Positions 1-5,619 of a stretch of 12,238 nt of DNA are shown one piece after another. Source of the DNA: an uncultured Lachnospiraceae bacterium (GTDB lineage: Bacteria > Bacillota > Clostridia > Lachnospirales > Lachnospiraceae). The first letter of the stretch is position 1. Every line of letters starts with the position of its first letter. The position numbers and the translations under genes are program-made. The notes under the pieces were generated by a model, which saw nothing but the letters and a program-made list of their open reading frames with translations, was not told the origin of the DNA and searched no databases. Location of the stretch: NCBI GenBank assembly GCA_910583895.1, contig CAJTYJ010000063.1:1-12238 (forward strand), read 5' to 3'.

Positions 1-359
1 ACCCAGAAAGGAATTGGAGAGGATAAAGGATTACAAGGAAGTGATATTCTGGTCTCTCCGTTCATGCTTCCTGAGAGCTGGAGCTGTTTCACCATTTGGT
101 CTGCACAGTGGTCCAGCTCCTGCTTGGTGAAGATGATGCTGAACAGGTCCAGGATGAATGCCGGCAGGAGCACCGCGATAAAGATAAATACCACCGTACT
201 GAAATAGTTTACATCTCCATTCTTGCTTTTCAGTATGGCCGCCGGGTTCCTGCCGGGCCTGCCCTTGTGGGGGATGCCCTGCCGGCTGCTTTGGACATTG
301 TCTGGGACAAAGTAAAACCACCGCCTTTCTGACGAAAACAGCCGTCTCCCGGCGGTCAG
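1..359 (-). CDS. TadE/DUF4320-like single-pass membrane protein, partial, CTG start
   Basis: An open minus-strand frame runs from just after a stop at 360-362 to the window edge, so the C-terminus is missing. About 43 residues in, it reads KSKNGDVNYFSTVVF, followed by a strongly hydrophobic segment (FIFIAVLLPAFILDLFSIIF) and then KQELDHCADQMVKQLQLSG. This short N-terminus, one membrane helix and a 'K.ELDH.ADQMVKQ..LSG' segment recall the TadE-like DUF4320 proteins of Firmicute conjugative elements, from memory and not from a search. The frame has no ATG, GTG or TTG before the helix. The best start is CTG at 359-357, which overlaps the upstream gene's TGA as CTGA, the geometry of a translationally coupled ATGA overlap. 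It may be a mutated ATG. The arginine-rich first 40 residues are unusual, and the residues after LSG fit the family less well, so a frameshift near the window edge is possible. Confidence 0.5.
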   Translation of the reverse strand, partial: MTAGRRLFSSERRWFYFVPDNVQSSRQGIPHKGRPGRNPAAILKSKNGDVNYFSTVVFIFIAVLLPAFILDLFSIIFTKQELDHCADQMVKQLQLSGSMNGETRISLPCNPLSSPIPFW

Positions 360-520
360 TCATTCCACTTGCCATCCGCAAAGAACGGGGTGATGTAGGC
401 CATGATGAACCCCAGGCCGTTTAAGATCGCCCAGGCGATGCAGATGCGCTTCAGCCATGCGCGGCTTTCGTTCACTGTGCGGCCGGGGCAGGTGTCTGCA
501 GTTTGTTTTTCAGTCTCAAT
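356..520 (-). CDS. Small single-pass membrane protein, ATT start likely
   Basis: This 54-residue frame has a charged N-terminus and one hydrophobic stretch (ICIAWAILNGLGFIMAYI) ending FFADGKWND. A strong AAAGGAGGT ribosome binding site lies about 7 nt before an in-frame ATT at 520-518. The TTG one base later (519-517) opens a different frame that stops after 15 codons. An in-frame GTG about 15 codons downstream has no ribosome binding site. ATT is therefore the best-supported start, although it is rare; alternatively a one-base frameshift separates the TTG start from this body. Its stop overlaps the start of the next gene, so the two look like one operon. In Tad-like loci of conjugative elements, small pilin or helper membrane proteins sit next to DUF4320 genes, which suggests but does not prove such a role. 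Confidence 0.45.
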   Translation of the reverse strand: METEKQTADTCPGRTVNESRAWLKRICIAWAILNGLGFIMAYITPFFADGKWND

Positions 521-554
521 TTGTGGACCTCCTTTAAATAAGATTTGGTTGTGG

Positions 555-600
555 AAAGAAAAGACCATGCCGCAGAGACGGGCACGGTCTTCTTTCTTTT
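555..600. terminator. Hairpin with A/T-rich flanks, bidirectional terminator candidate
   Basis: GACCATGCC (563-571) pairs with GGCACGGTC (581-589), nine pairs including one G-U, around a 9-nt loop. The flanks (AAAGAAAA on one side, TTCTTTCTTTT on the other) extend the stem and give a pyrimidine-rich tail on either strand. It lies directly upstream of the minus-strand ribosome binding site at about 530. Confidence 0.5.
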
Positions 601-644
601 GGTCTGGCAGGCAGGGAAAAAACGGATCATACGGTCAGAGGCGC

Positions 645-672
645 AAAAAAAAGCACCTCTTTGGAAAGGTGC
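645..672 (-). terminator. Intrinsic terminator, minus strand
   Basis: Read on the minus strand, an 8-bp stem (GCACCTTT with AAGAGGTGC, one G-U) and a CCAA loop are followed directly by eight T residues. No minus-strand gene ends here: the next genes to the right are on the plus strand. It may therefore be the terminator of a lost gene, or an attenuator in the leader of the minus-strand membrane-protein genes. Confidence 0.65.
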
Positions 673-711
673 CATGCTAGCCCTTTTGCTAAATAAAACA
701 TCCTGTTTTCA

Positions 712-740
712 TTGCATTTTGATGTATGATCAGGTAGAAT
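712..740 (+). promoter_or_regulatory. Promoter of the toxin-antitoxin operon
   Basis: TTGCAT (712-717) and TAGAAT (735-740) are separated by exactly 17 nt, a good housekeeping-sigma promoter about 50 bases upstream of the antitoxin start. The AT-rich stretch after it has repeated GATA/AATTA motifs that could be an antitoxin operator, but no clean palindrome was seen. Confidence 0.55.
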
Positions 741-789
741 AAAAGAAATGATAAAATTATGATAGAATTAAGATAAGGAGGCGTGATAT

Positions 790-1047
790 ATGATACAGAT
801 CAGACCTGTTTCAGACCTTAGAAATAAATTCCCGGACATTGAAAGGCTTGTGAATGAAGGAGAACCAGTATATCTTACAAAAAACGGATATGGTGCTATG
901 GTGGTCCTCAGCCTGGACATGTATTCCCAACTTACAGATGGCGTAGAGGCGGCACTGGACGAGGCAGACCGGGCAGCCGCAGAGGACAGCAGAAGAATGA
1001 CCCATGAGGAAGTGTTTGGGAGCCTTCAGAGGAAAATAAATGTATGA
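790..1047 (+). CDS. Type II antitoxin, Phd/YefM family
   Basis: This 85-residue protein begins IRPVSDLRNKFPDIERLVNEG, followed by EPVYLTKNGYGAMVVLSLDMY. That is the typical Phd/YefM N-terminal DNA-binding fold: the first strand and helix, then the 'P..LTKNG....V.S...Y' hairpin. The C-terminus is acidic and helical, as expected of the part that wraps and blocks the toxin. An AAGGAGG ribosome binding site precedes the ATG. The stop overlaps the next gene's start by 8 bp, the usual antitoxin-first coupling. Proteins of this family normally repress their own operon, acting with the toxin as co-repressor. Such modules commonly stabilise plasmids and integrative elements, which fits the surrounding remnants. 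Confidence 0.9.
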   Translation: MIQIRPVSDLRNKFPDIERLVNEGEPVYLTKNGYGAMVVLSLDMYSQLTDGVEAALDEADRAAAEDSRRMTHEEVFGSLQRKINV

Positions 1048-1369
1048 TAAGAAATACAGATTACGTTACCTACCGCTTTTTTATGAGGAGCTTGACGAAA
1101 AGATAACGTATATCGCTGAAAAGCTGAAAAACCCCAAAGCTGCCAGTGACCTGTTGGATAAAGTTGAGAAAGCCATACTGGACCGGCTTCCGGTGGCAGA
1201 ATCCTTTGAACCATATCATTCCATCCGGGAACGGAAATATGCCTATTACCGCATCTATGTTGATAATTTTATAATCTATTATGTAGTGATCGATGATGAG
1301 GAGGTTTTCCCGATCATGGAAGTGAGGAGATTTCTTTATAACCGACAGGATCAACGCAGGTTGGTATAG
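1040..1369 (+). CDS. Type II toxin, RelE/ParE superfamily
   Basis: This 109-residue basic protein has the RelE/ParE layout: an N-terminal strand (YRLRYLPLFYEEL), two long helices (about residues 15-60, including a KAASDLLDKVEKAI segment), then strands with YAYYRIYVDNFIIYYVVIDDE and a final VRRFLYNRQD. The 'RKYAYYRIYVDNFIIYYVVID' region matches the 'YR.RV.NYRVIYEI' core sheet of the family. The family includes ribosome-dependent mRNA endonucleases and gyrase poisons, and the sequence does not decide between them. The gene begins inside the antitoxin's last codons (ATG at 1040), is preceded by GAGGAAAA, and is followed by a strong terminator. Confidence 0.88.
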   Translation: MYDKKYRLRYLPLFYEELDEKITYIAEKLKNPKAASDLLDKVEKAILDRLPVAESFEPYHSIRERKYAYYRIYVDNFIIYYVVIDDEEVFPIMEVRRFLYNRQDQRRLV

Positions 1370-1488
1370 ATCAGAAAACCACCATTATACTGCATTTTAA
1401 CGATTAGATAGTTACGGGTAAATTTGTGTTATATTAAACCGCGAGGATGTAGGTAGAAAAAAGCAGGATACCTGATATTTAAAATGAC

Positions 1489-1554
1489 AAAAAGAGAAAC
1501 GAGTTTCTTACCGTACAGCTTATTGCTCAGGCGGCTTACCCGTTTCTCTTTTTT
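1489..1554. terminator. Long bidirectional terminator
   Basis: AAAAAGAGAAACG (1489-1501) pairs perfectly over 13 bp with CGTTTCTCTTTTT (1541-1553). The 39-nt loop contains a weak inner AGC/GCT stem. The arms supply T-runs on both strands, so it can end the toxin operon from the left and the minus-strand gene at 1751-2218 from the right. The rest of 1370-1488 is AT-rich with no gene seen. Confidence 0.7.
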
Positions 1555-1634
1555 AACAGATATTCATGCAATATATAGATATCTGCCTCTTCATCCCTCA
1601 TATCACTAAATTTATACCTAAAAGGTTAATATTT

Positions 1635-1691
1635 ATGTCAGATTATATTTTATGCGATATTCGTAGTTTCATTAGTGTGCGTAGAAGATAA
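1635..1691 (+). CDS. Possible 18-residue leader peptide
   Basis: This is a very short ORF, MSDYILCDIRSFISVRRR, with AAAAGG about 8 nt upstream of its ATG. Its stop overlaps the ribosome binding site of the next tiny ORF. It could be a leader peptide or the stump of a lost gene. No family is recognised, and its size alone makes it uncertain. Confidence 0.25.
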   Translation: MSDYILCDIRSFISVRRR

Positions 1692-1705
1692 AGGAGCTGA
1701 TATAT

Positions 1706-1756
1706 TTGGCTGTCTATAAGCCGGCATTTGGATTTCAGAAACAGGGATTTTTATAG
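1706..1756 (+). CDS. Truncated 16-codon ORF behind a good ribosome binding site
   Basis: AAAGGAG (1690-1696) is followed 9 nt later by TTG and the frame AVYKPAFGFQKQGFL, then a stop at 1754-1756. The strong site with so short a product suggests the 5' end of a gene cut off by rearrangement. The stop lies inside the last codons of the convergent minus-strand gene, which marks a probable junction at about 1750. Confidence 0.3.
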   Translation: MAVYKPAFGFQKQGFL

Positions 1757-2218
1757 TTCTCCATCCAGCCGGTCATACTGCAAATGCCCCTGCGACACTT
1801 TTGCATGGTTCAGAATACGAATAAAAGACCTGTCCTGACTCTCCAACGCCTTTTGATATCCCGCTTTTGTCAGAAACAGCCGCATCCTATGCCCTTTATC
1901 TCCTATGGGAGATTCCCCTGAAAGCACATCAAATATAATCATATGCTTCACTTCCGGGTCAAAGCGTTCCAGTGCCATAATGTCATGCCCTTCCAGCTTC
2001 CGGGCACCGGACTCCTGCCGGGCCACAGCGATCATCTCTCCAACAGTCCTTGCTTTCTGTGGCAGATGATAATTTCTCTGAATGTCACAAATCAGCTCTC
2101 TGCAGTCATTTTCTGAGAGTTCATGGAGTTTCTTTAACAGGTTTTCGGCTTTCTTCATTTCAGCATCAAAACTCAGATTTGCTAATACGGTATTTTTAAC
2201 CGTTCTTTTGTCTGCCAA
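1751..2218 (-). CDS. Hypothetical protein, possibly missing its N-terminus
   Basis: The 155-residue frame is predicted soluble. It has a helical N-terminal half (MKKAENLLKKLHELSENDCRE) and a distinctive middle (LEGHDIMALERFDPEV, then MIIFDVLSGESPIG). I do not recognise the family; the style resembles accessory proteins of Clostridia mobile elements. The only available start is TTG at 2218, with no ribosome binding site (upstream AACAGTAAATCTA). Five bases upstream, another frame ends that begins with an ATG at 2289 and encodes a plausible helical N-terminus. One missing base would join the two. I therefore suspect either a pseudogene or a sequencing or assembly indel. There is no promoter-like sequence that settles the start. 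Confidence 0.6.
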   Translation of the reverse strand: MADKRTVKNTVLANLSFDAEMKKAENLLKKLHELSENDCRELICDIQRNYHLPQKARTVGEMIAVARQESGARKLEGHDIMALERFDPEVKHMIIFDVLSGESPIGDKGHRMRLFLTKAGYQKALESQDRSFIRILNHAKVSQGHLQYDRLDGEL

Positions 2219-2223
2219 TAGAT

Positions 2224-2289
2224 TTACTGTTTATTAGCATTTTGGATAGACCTGGTAAATTCTATTAGCAGTTCAGGATTGGATTTCAT
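2224..2289 (-). other. Frameshifted N-terminal segment of the 1751-2218 gene
   Basis: ATG at 2289 opens a 21-codon frame (MKSNPELLIEFTRSIQNANK, then Q and TAA) ending five bases before the TTG of the downstream gene. The amphipathic helical character matches the helical start of the larger protein. A single extra base near 2226 would fuse both frames into a protein of about 180 residues. This is an inference; neither start has a strong ribosome binding site. Confidence 0.3.
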
Positions 2290-2303
2290 CTTTTGAGAAC
2301 GAT

Positions 2304-2513
2304 ATGGCTGCCATCCACTGTCCTTATGAAAAGAAAGAATGTAAGTAGAAACACGAATACCTTCAGGAGTACAGCGTACTCAGATATGACTGCGAGATCC
2401 ATAAGACGGAGGAGGAATACTGCTATGAAGGGAGCGTGACACATATCCTGAAACTGCAGGATGACGAGATACAAAGACAGGATGTCAGCTTCGGGCTGCA
2501 GAAAAACAGATGA
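2304..2513 (+). pseudogene. Cys-rich small protein interrupted by an in-frame TAG
   Basis: From the ATG at 2304 the frame reads MAAIHCPYEKKECK, then TAG (2346-2348). It continues in the same frame for 54 codons, including YSVLRYDCEIHKTEEEYCYE, to TGA at 2511. The cysteines before and after the TAG (C-x6-C, then C..H and C) could form one zinc-binding unit, which suggests a single gene broken by a nonsense mutation. There is no strong ribosome binding site. The opposite strand here overlaps the proposed N-terminus of the minus-strand gene, so one of the two reconstructions may be wrong. Confidence 0.4.
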
Positions 2514-2524
2514 GTCTGCCCGGA

Positions 2525-2553
2525 TTGACTTATCCGAACCAGACAGATATAAT
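2525..2553 (+). promoter_or_regulatory. Near-consensus housekeeping promoter
   Basis: TTGACT (2525-2530) and a perfect TATAAT (2548-2553) are separated by 17 nt. Transcription should start near 2560, about 45 bases before the first gene of the operon below. It is the best promoter match in the window and implies strong constitutive expression. Confidence 0.75.
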
Positions 2554-2604
2554 ATACGCAGCAGGCCAAAAGCTCAGTAAAACAAAAATAGGAGACATAC
2601 CATT

Positions 2605-2802
2605 ATGAGCGCAAAACAGATGGGCGGTATCGTCAACATCGCCGCTACCATAGCCAAATGCGATTCCGCCAGGGCCCAGGAACTCAAGAATCAGGGTTAC
2701 TGTGATGCCGTTGGGCTCGAACCATTCGCAGACATTGACACAAAGAACCCCACTAAAGTCCGGAAAGTGGCCGGTGGCCAGGAGGTGAGACAGCATGCCT
2801 GA
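2605..2802 (+). CDS. Hypothetical 65-residue protein, first gene of a two-gene operon
   Basis: The ATG follows ATAGGAGA at about 10 nt and a near-consensus promoter. The protein (MSAKQMGGIVNIAATIAKCD at its start) is soluble, with one helix-rich half and a short GYCDAVGLEPFADIDTK segment. No family is recognised. The last 8 bp overlap the next gene, which indicates translational coupling. The promoter, the ribosome binding site and a dedicated terminator make it likely that this small operon is really expressed despite the gene's small size. Confidence 0.6.
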   Translation: MSAKQMGGIVNIAATIAKCDSARAQELKNQGYCDAVGLEPFADIDTKNPTKVRKVAGGQEVRQHA

Positions 2803-3016
2803 AAAATTCAAGCTTGGCGGACCCACCTATGACATAGCCGTGACCCCCGATGGATACAGCGTTACCGCTGACATTAGATTCCCGATGCGGTCCCTGCGGC
2901 CGAAGCGTGTCGACAAAGCGATCGAACAGTTGCAGGAGATCAAGGAGGGCATCCAGGACATCGAGGATCTGCTTAGGACGTTGTTCCCGGATACGCCCAT
3001 CGCGGACCGCCCGTGA
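2795..3016 (+). CDS. Hypothetical 73-residue protein, second gene of the operon
   Basis: The ATG is preceded by CAGGAGGTGAGACAGC, an excellent ribosome binding site. The N-terminal half is strand-rich (FKLGGPTYDIAVTPDGYSVT). The C-terminal half is a charged amphipathic helix (KAIEQLQEIKEGIQDIEDLL) that may form a coiled coil. No membrane segment, signal peptide or known family is seen. It is coupled to the preceding gene by an 8-bp overlap and followed at once by a terminator. The pair has the size and layout of a toxin-antitoxin or anti-defence module, but nothing in the sequence identifies it as one. Confidence 0.65.
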   Translation: MPEKFKLGGPTYDIAVTPDGYSVTADIRFPMRSLRPKRVDKAIEQLQEIKEGIQDIEDLLRTLFPDTPIADRP

Positions 3017-3020
3017 TAAA

Positions 3021-3065
3021 AAGGGGGCTGTCGCACTAAATAATGAGTGCGCAGCTTCCTTTCTA
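3021..3065 (+). terminator. Terminator of the two-gene operon
   Basis: GGGGGCTG-T-CGCACT pairs with AGTGCG-CAGC-TTCC around an AAATAATG loop and is followed by TTTCT. It starts four bases after the stop of the second gene. The stem sequence resembles the terminator-like ends often found beside mobile elements in Clostridia. Confidence 0.6.
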
Positions 3066-3068
3066 TGC

Positions 3069-3106
3069 AAAAAAATAACTGCCAGACTCGAAAGAATCCG
3101 GCAGTT
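3069..3106 (-). terminator. Terminator of the leftward LRR/clpP region
   Basis: Read on the minus strand, AACTGCC and GGCAGTT close a stem with an inner helix and a short TTTC loop, followed by TTATTTTTTT. It lies about 150 bases past the stop of the 373-residue gene. The interval 3107-3257 is AT-rich and shows no gene. Confidence 0.65.
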
Positions 3107-3257
3107 GATGTAAAATTAATGTATGACCAAACACATTCACTTACAAAAAAATTATAGTCTAAATCAGAGCAGATATCAATTAAAACTTCCGCTTGGGATG
3201 ATTGAAAAGTTCATTTTGCTATGTTCTTTTCAGGTTCCAGTGCCTTTCTGACAAATC

Positions 3258-4379
3258 CTATTCCAAATGCCTCTCATAATGGTATTCCCCCATCCGCAGA
3301 TAGGGCTCCACAAACAGCATGTACAGATCCGTTACCGCTATATTGATTTTCCGCATGGCGCTGGCCAGCTGCTTTTCGGAGATACTCTTTTCCAAAAGCT
3401 CCCGCAGATCCTGGAAGGGCAATTTTTCGGCGAGCTTTCTTAAGACTTTGGGGCTGTAGTCCCGCTCCGAGAGGAAAATCTGGCTGCGCAGGGTTCCCGG
3501 GGCGACATCCTTGCTGCCGGGATCCGGCACATCCTCCGGATATTCACAGGCCAGAGAGAAATAATACCCGCACGGATCCAGGTATCGCTTGTCTGTCTCT
3601 ACCAGTTCCCACCCCTCCAGGTCAGTGCCATACCTGCAGAGAGCCTCCCGGAAGCGCCGGATGCGCTCATCCTCCTTCGGGAGGGTTCTTCCCGTCTCTT
3701 CCTGTTCCAGATAGCAGGACAGAGCGCCCATACAGCGGAGAATATGATCCAGATGATTGAATTCCTGCCACGCGGCGATATAACGCCTGAGGATGTCAGC
3801 CAAAGCCTCCTTCAGGCTCCAGGCGCCGTCTTTGTCCTTCAGGAACGATTCCCGCCAGATCCAGAAGCTCTCCGCCCTGTCTTCATCCTGCGTTCCGTCC
3901 TCCTGAAAGCTCAGATCCACCAGGGCATCCAGATACTGCTTCAGAGTCATCCGCGTACAGTAGTATATATTTCGATATTTCATCCCGCCCTTTGCGTGAT
4001 CCAGCAGGAGCAGTCCCAGCAGAACCAGGGCATTATTTGCCCGGACGCCCCAGGCGGGCCGGTACGGGTTAAAGACTTCCTCCAAAGACGCCCCAGATGA
4101 GATTGCCGCAAAATAGTTGTTATCGTACTCGATTGCCAGACGGAAGCTGTGGCAGAAGCCGCCGTAATGAAGAAGATTATTCTCCAGGCACTCCCAGAAC
4201 TCGCCGGTCAGCCCTTCCATGATGTCACAGTTCGCACTTCCGCAAAAAAGATACGCTGTATGTATCCCATAAAGCTGCTGCACCAGCTTTGCAGCGGCTT
4301 CCGGCGAGGTCGCCTGAGATTTTGCCGCCATCTTCAGCCTCTCATCCAGCGGCAGAATCGTTCTTTCCATGTTTCTCAT
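3258..4379 (-). CDS. Hypothetical 373-residue helical protein
   Basis: I chose the ATG at 4379 because GGAAAGGAGG lies directly before it and because it overlaps the upstream gene's stop as ATGA; the longer frame has no such support. The protein begins MRNMERTILPLDERLKMAAK and is almost entirely helical, soluble and Cys/Trp-containing, with no signal peptide. One hydrophobic patch (NALVLLGLLLLDHA, about residues 138-151) is probably a buried helix rather than a membrane anchor. I recognise no domain. It is the last gene of the leftward region, translationally coupled to a VirD4-like Walker A fragment, and ends before a minus-strand terminator. It could be an alpha-helical scaffold or effector-type protein, but there is no positive evidence for a function. 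Confidence 0.75.
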   Translation of the reverse strand: MRNMERTILPLDERLKMAAKSQATSPEAAAKLVQQLYGIHTAYLFCGSANCDIMEGLTGEFWECLENNLLHYGGFCHSFRLAIEYDNNYFAAISSGASLEEVFNPYRPAWGVRANNALVLLGLLLLDHAKGGMKYRNIYYCTRMTLKQYLDALVDLSFQEDGTQDEDRAESFWIWRESFLKDKDGAWSLKEALADILRRYIAAWQEFNHLDHILRCMGALSCYLEQEETGRTLPKEDERIRRFREALCRYGTDLEGWELVETDKRYLDPCGYYFSLACEYPEDVPDPGSKDVAPGTLRSQIFLSERDYSPKVLRKLAEKLPFQDLRELLEKSISEKQLASAMRKINIAVTDLYMLFVEPYLRMGEYHYERHLE

Positions 4380-4642
4380 AAAGCCTCCTTTCCATATTCC
4401 GCTTCGGTTGCGGGCTTCTCCTGTTTTCCCGGCATCATCAGCCTGCACAGATTCCTTTTGGTACCGGCGGCAATCAGATTGTTCCGGGTGTGGAGGATAT
4501 GGGGTATCCCGTAAGCCCTGCTCTTGCCGCTGCCCGCCGGTTCCACCAGAATGTCGCTATGGTTGATTCCAGTGATTCGGCTGTTATTGCTGATAAAAAC
4601 ATCTTCTGCAAAGATATGTTTGGATTTGGCATTGTTGAACAT
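4376..4642 (-). CDS. VirD4/TraG-like Walker A fragment, 88 residues
   Basis: The start is the ATG at 4642, behind AAAGGAAAAAGG. Residues 8-50 (KHIFAEDVFISNNSRITG, then a stretch leading into EPAGSGKSR and IPHIL) match the N-terminal end of the ATPase domain in Clostridia VirD4/TraG coupling proteins. In those proteins a short strand, 'TG.N...LV', is followed by a Walker A loop and 'PNIL'. The Walker A is complete (GSGKS, residues 37-41). A real coupling protein has several hundred residues with Walker B and membrane helices; none are present. The last 35 residues (from HTRNNLIAAG) do not follow the family and probably arose by frameshift or deletion. It is either a decayed remnant or a mini-protein kept for translational coupling to the next gene, which it overlaps by 4 bp. 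Confidence 0.55.
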   Translation of the reverse strand: MFNNAKSKHIFAEDVFISNNSRITGINHSDILVEPAGSGKSRAYGIPHILHTRNNLIAAGTKRNLCRLMMPGKQEKPATEAEYGKEAL

Positions 4643-4724
4643 CCTTTTTCCTTTCTGTTTAGTTCTGTTTATGCCCCATACAGTATCAGGGCACGGCAGA
4701 TGCTGTTTCATATGATAGAGTTCC

Positions 4725-4748
4725 CTGGCAGCCATCTGCGGCTGCCGG
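4725..4748. repeat. Intergenic hairpin downstream of clpP
   Basis: GGCAGCC (4727-4733) and GGCTGCC (4740-4746) form a perfect 7-bp stem with a 6-nt loop, extendable by two more pairs. No T-run follows on the minus strand, so it is more likely an mRNA-stabilising or processing hairpin than a full terminator. Confidence 0.45.
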
Positions 4749-4782
4749 GATGTGCTGTATCGGATTTTTGTCTGCCGCGGAG

Positions 4783-5376
4783 TTATTTGTCCGCAAGGCT
4801 TGTGATAATGTGATCAGCAAGCCCGAATTTGACCGCTTCCTCCGCCCGAAAGTAGCAATCGTTTGCGGTCTTTGCCAGAATTTCCTCCATGTTCTTGCCG
4901 GAGTGCTCTGCGATGACCCTGGCGATGATCTGCCTGGTTTCCATCAGATCATCGCTGATCGCTTTCAGCTTCAGGGCGCTGCCGCCGGTCTGAACAATCA
5001 GCGGATCGTGAATCATGAGGCGGCTGTGGGGCAGCATGTCGCGTTCTGCGCCTGAGACGAAAAGCAGAGCAGCCATGGAGGCCGCCAGCCCCACACAGAC
5101 AGTCCGGACAGGGCAGCTCACTGCCTGCATCACATCGTAGAGCGCCATACCGCTGTCCACGCTGCCGCCGGGACTGTTGATGTACAAGGTGATTGGCGCC
5201 TCCGGATTCTCGCATTGCAGATAGCGCAGCTGCCGGATGAGAGCATTCACGGTGTCCGAGTCCACCTCCCCGACCAGTTCCACCTCCCGGTGGGACAGCA
5301 TCTCGTCCTGAATCGGGATGAGGTGGTAGCCGTAGGATGATTCCCTGATGATTCTTGCCTCGTTTGGATTGTACAT
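4783..5376 (-). CDS. clpP: ClpP-type serine protease (accessory ClpP paralogue)
   Basis: This 197-residue protein is a ClpP-fold peptidase that hydrolyses peptide bonds inside a barrel and normally receives unfolded substrates from a Clp ATPase. Family landmarks are clear: the oxyanion region YINSPGGSVDSGMALYD (residues 65-81), the nucleophile Ser100 in GLAASMAA, His123 in SRLMIHDPL, and Asp173 in TANDCYF. The end, RAEEAVKFGLADHII, is also typical. The full catalytic triad is present, so it should be active. The start is the ATG at 5376, with AAAGGAG upstream; the longer frame reads through noncoding leader. Housekeeping ClpP begins differently, with a processed 'RG.R.YDI.SRLL' segment. This N-terminus (ESSYGYHLIPIQDEMLSHRE) is divergent, which suggests a specialised copy. 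No Clp ATPase gene is nearby, so it must use a host ATPase or work alone. Upstream lie a hairpin, a 40-codon acidic ORF and a leader shared with the LRR operon. Confidence 0.9.
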   Translation of the reverse strand: MYNPNEARIIRESSYGYHLIPIQDEMLSHREVELVGEVDSDTVNALIRQLRYLQCENPEAPITLYINSPGGSVDSGMALYDVMQAVSCPVRTVCVGLAASMAALLFVSGAERDMLPHSRLMIHDPLIVQTGGSALKLKAISDDLMETRQIIARVIAEHSGKNMEEILAKTANDCYFRAEEAVKFGLADHIITSLADK

Positions 5377-5418
5377 GTTAGTTTTCTCCTTTCTTTTTCC
5401 CTGTGTCCTGTTTCCCGG

Positions 5419-5454
5419 GAAACCTGCCTTGCAGTGAATATTAAGGCAGGTTTC
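5419..5454. repeat. Strong hairpin between the acidic ORF and clpP
   Basis: GAAACCTGCCTT (5419-5430) pairs perfectly over 12 bp with AAGGCAGGTTTC (5443-5454) around a 12-nt loop. It lies about 40 bases before the clpP start on the minus strand and has no T-run after it. It could be a processing or stability element that sets clpP expression apart from the upstream ORF. Confidence 0.55.
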
Positions 5455-5488
5455 TGCTTGTTTTACGGGATTGCATTTCTCAATTCCA

Positions 5489-5611
5489 TCAATCGTTGTC
5501 CCAATCCTCTTCCCAGCCGAGCATCTCATCTGCCTCTTCCACCGCCCGGTCATATGCGTCCTGAAGTTCATCTCCCTCTGCGTCAAGGTAATATTCCCAA
5601 TCAATAGCCAT
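5489..5611 (-). CDS. 40-residue acidic small protein upstream of clpP
   Basis: ATG at 5611 follows AACAGGAGG at a 9-nt spacing, one of the better ribosome binding sites in the region. The product begins MAIDWEYYLDAEGDELQDAY and ends AVEEADEMLGWEEDWDND. It is extremely acidic and carries three Trp. The acidic C-terminus with W-D/E motifs recalls the tail of the neighbouring LRR-1 (WNDFPDWEPL). It could be a regulator, inhibitor or delivery peptide for the protease encoded next, but this is a guess from position and charge. The next ATG upstream (5616) gives a 5-codon dead end. Confidence 0.6.
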   Translation of the reverse strand: MAIDWEYYLDAEGDELQDAYDRAVEEADEMLGWEEDWDND

Positions 5612-5619
5612 TTTTCATT

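Noticed and set aside
31..381. A 116-codon minus-strand frame at the left edge
   Set aside because: It is Pro/Gln/Arg-rich with no membrane segment, while the overlapping frame encodes a clear hydrophobic helix and a DUF4320-like segment.
4949..5215. An 88-codon minus-strand frame inside clpP
   Set aside because: It lies within the ClpP catalytic region in another frame and is Arg/Gly-rich noise.
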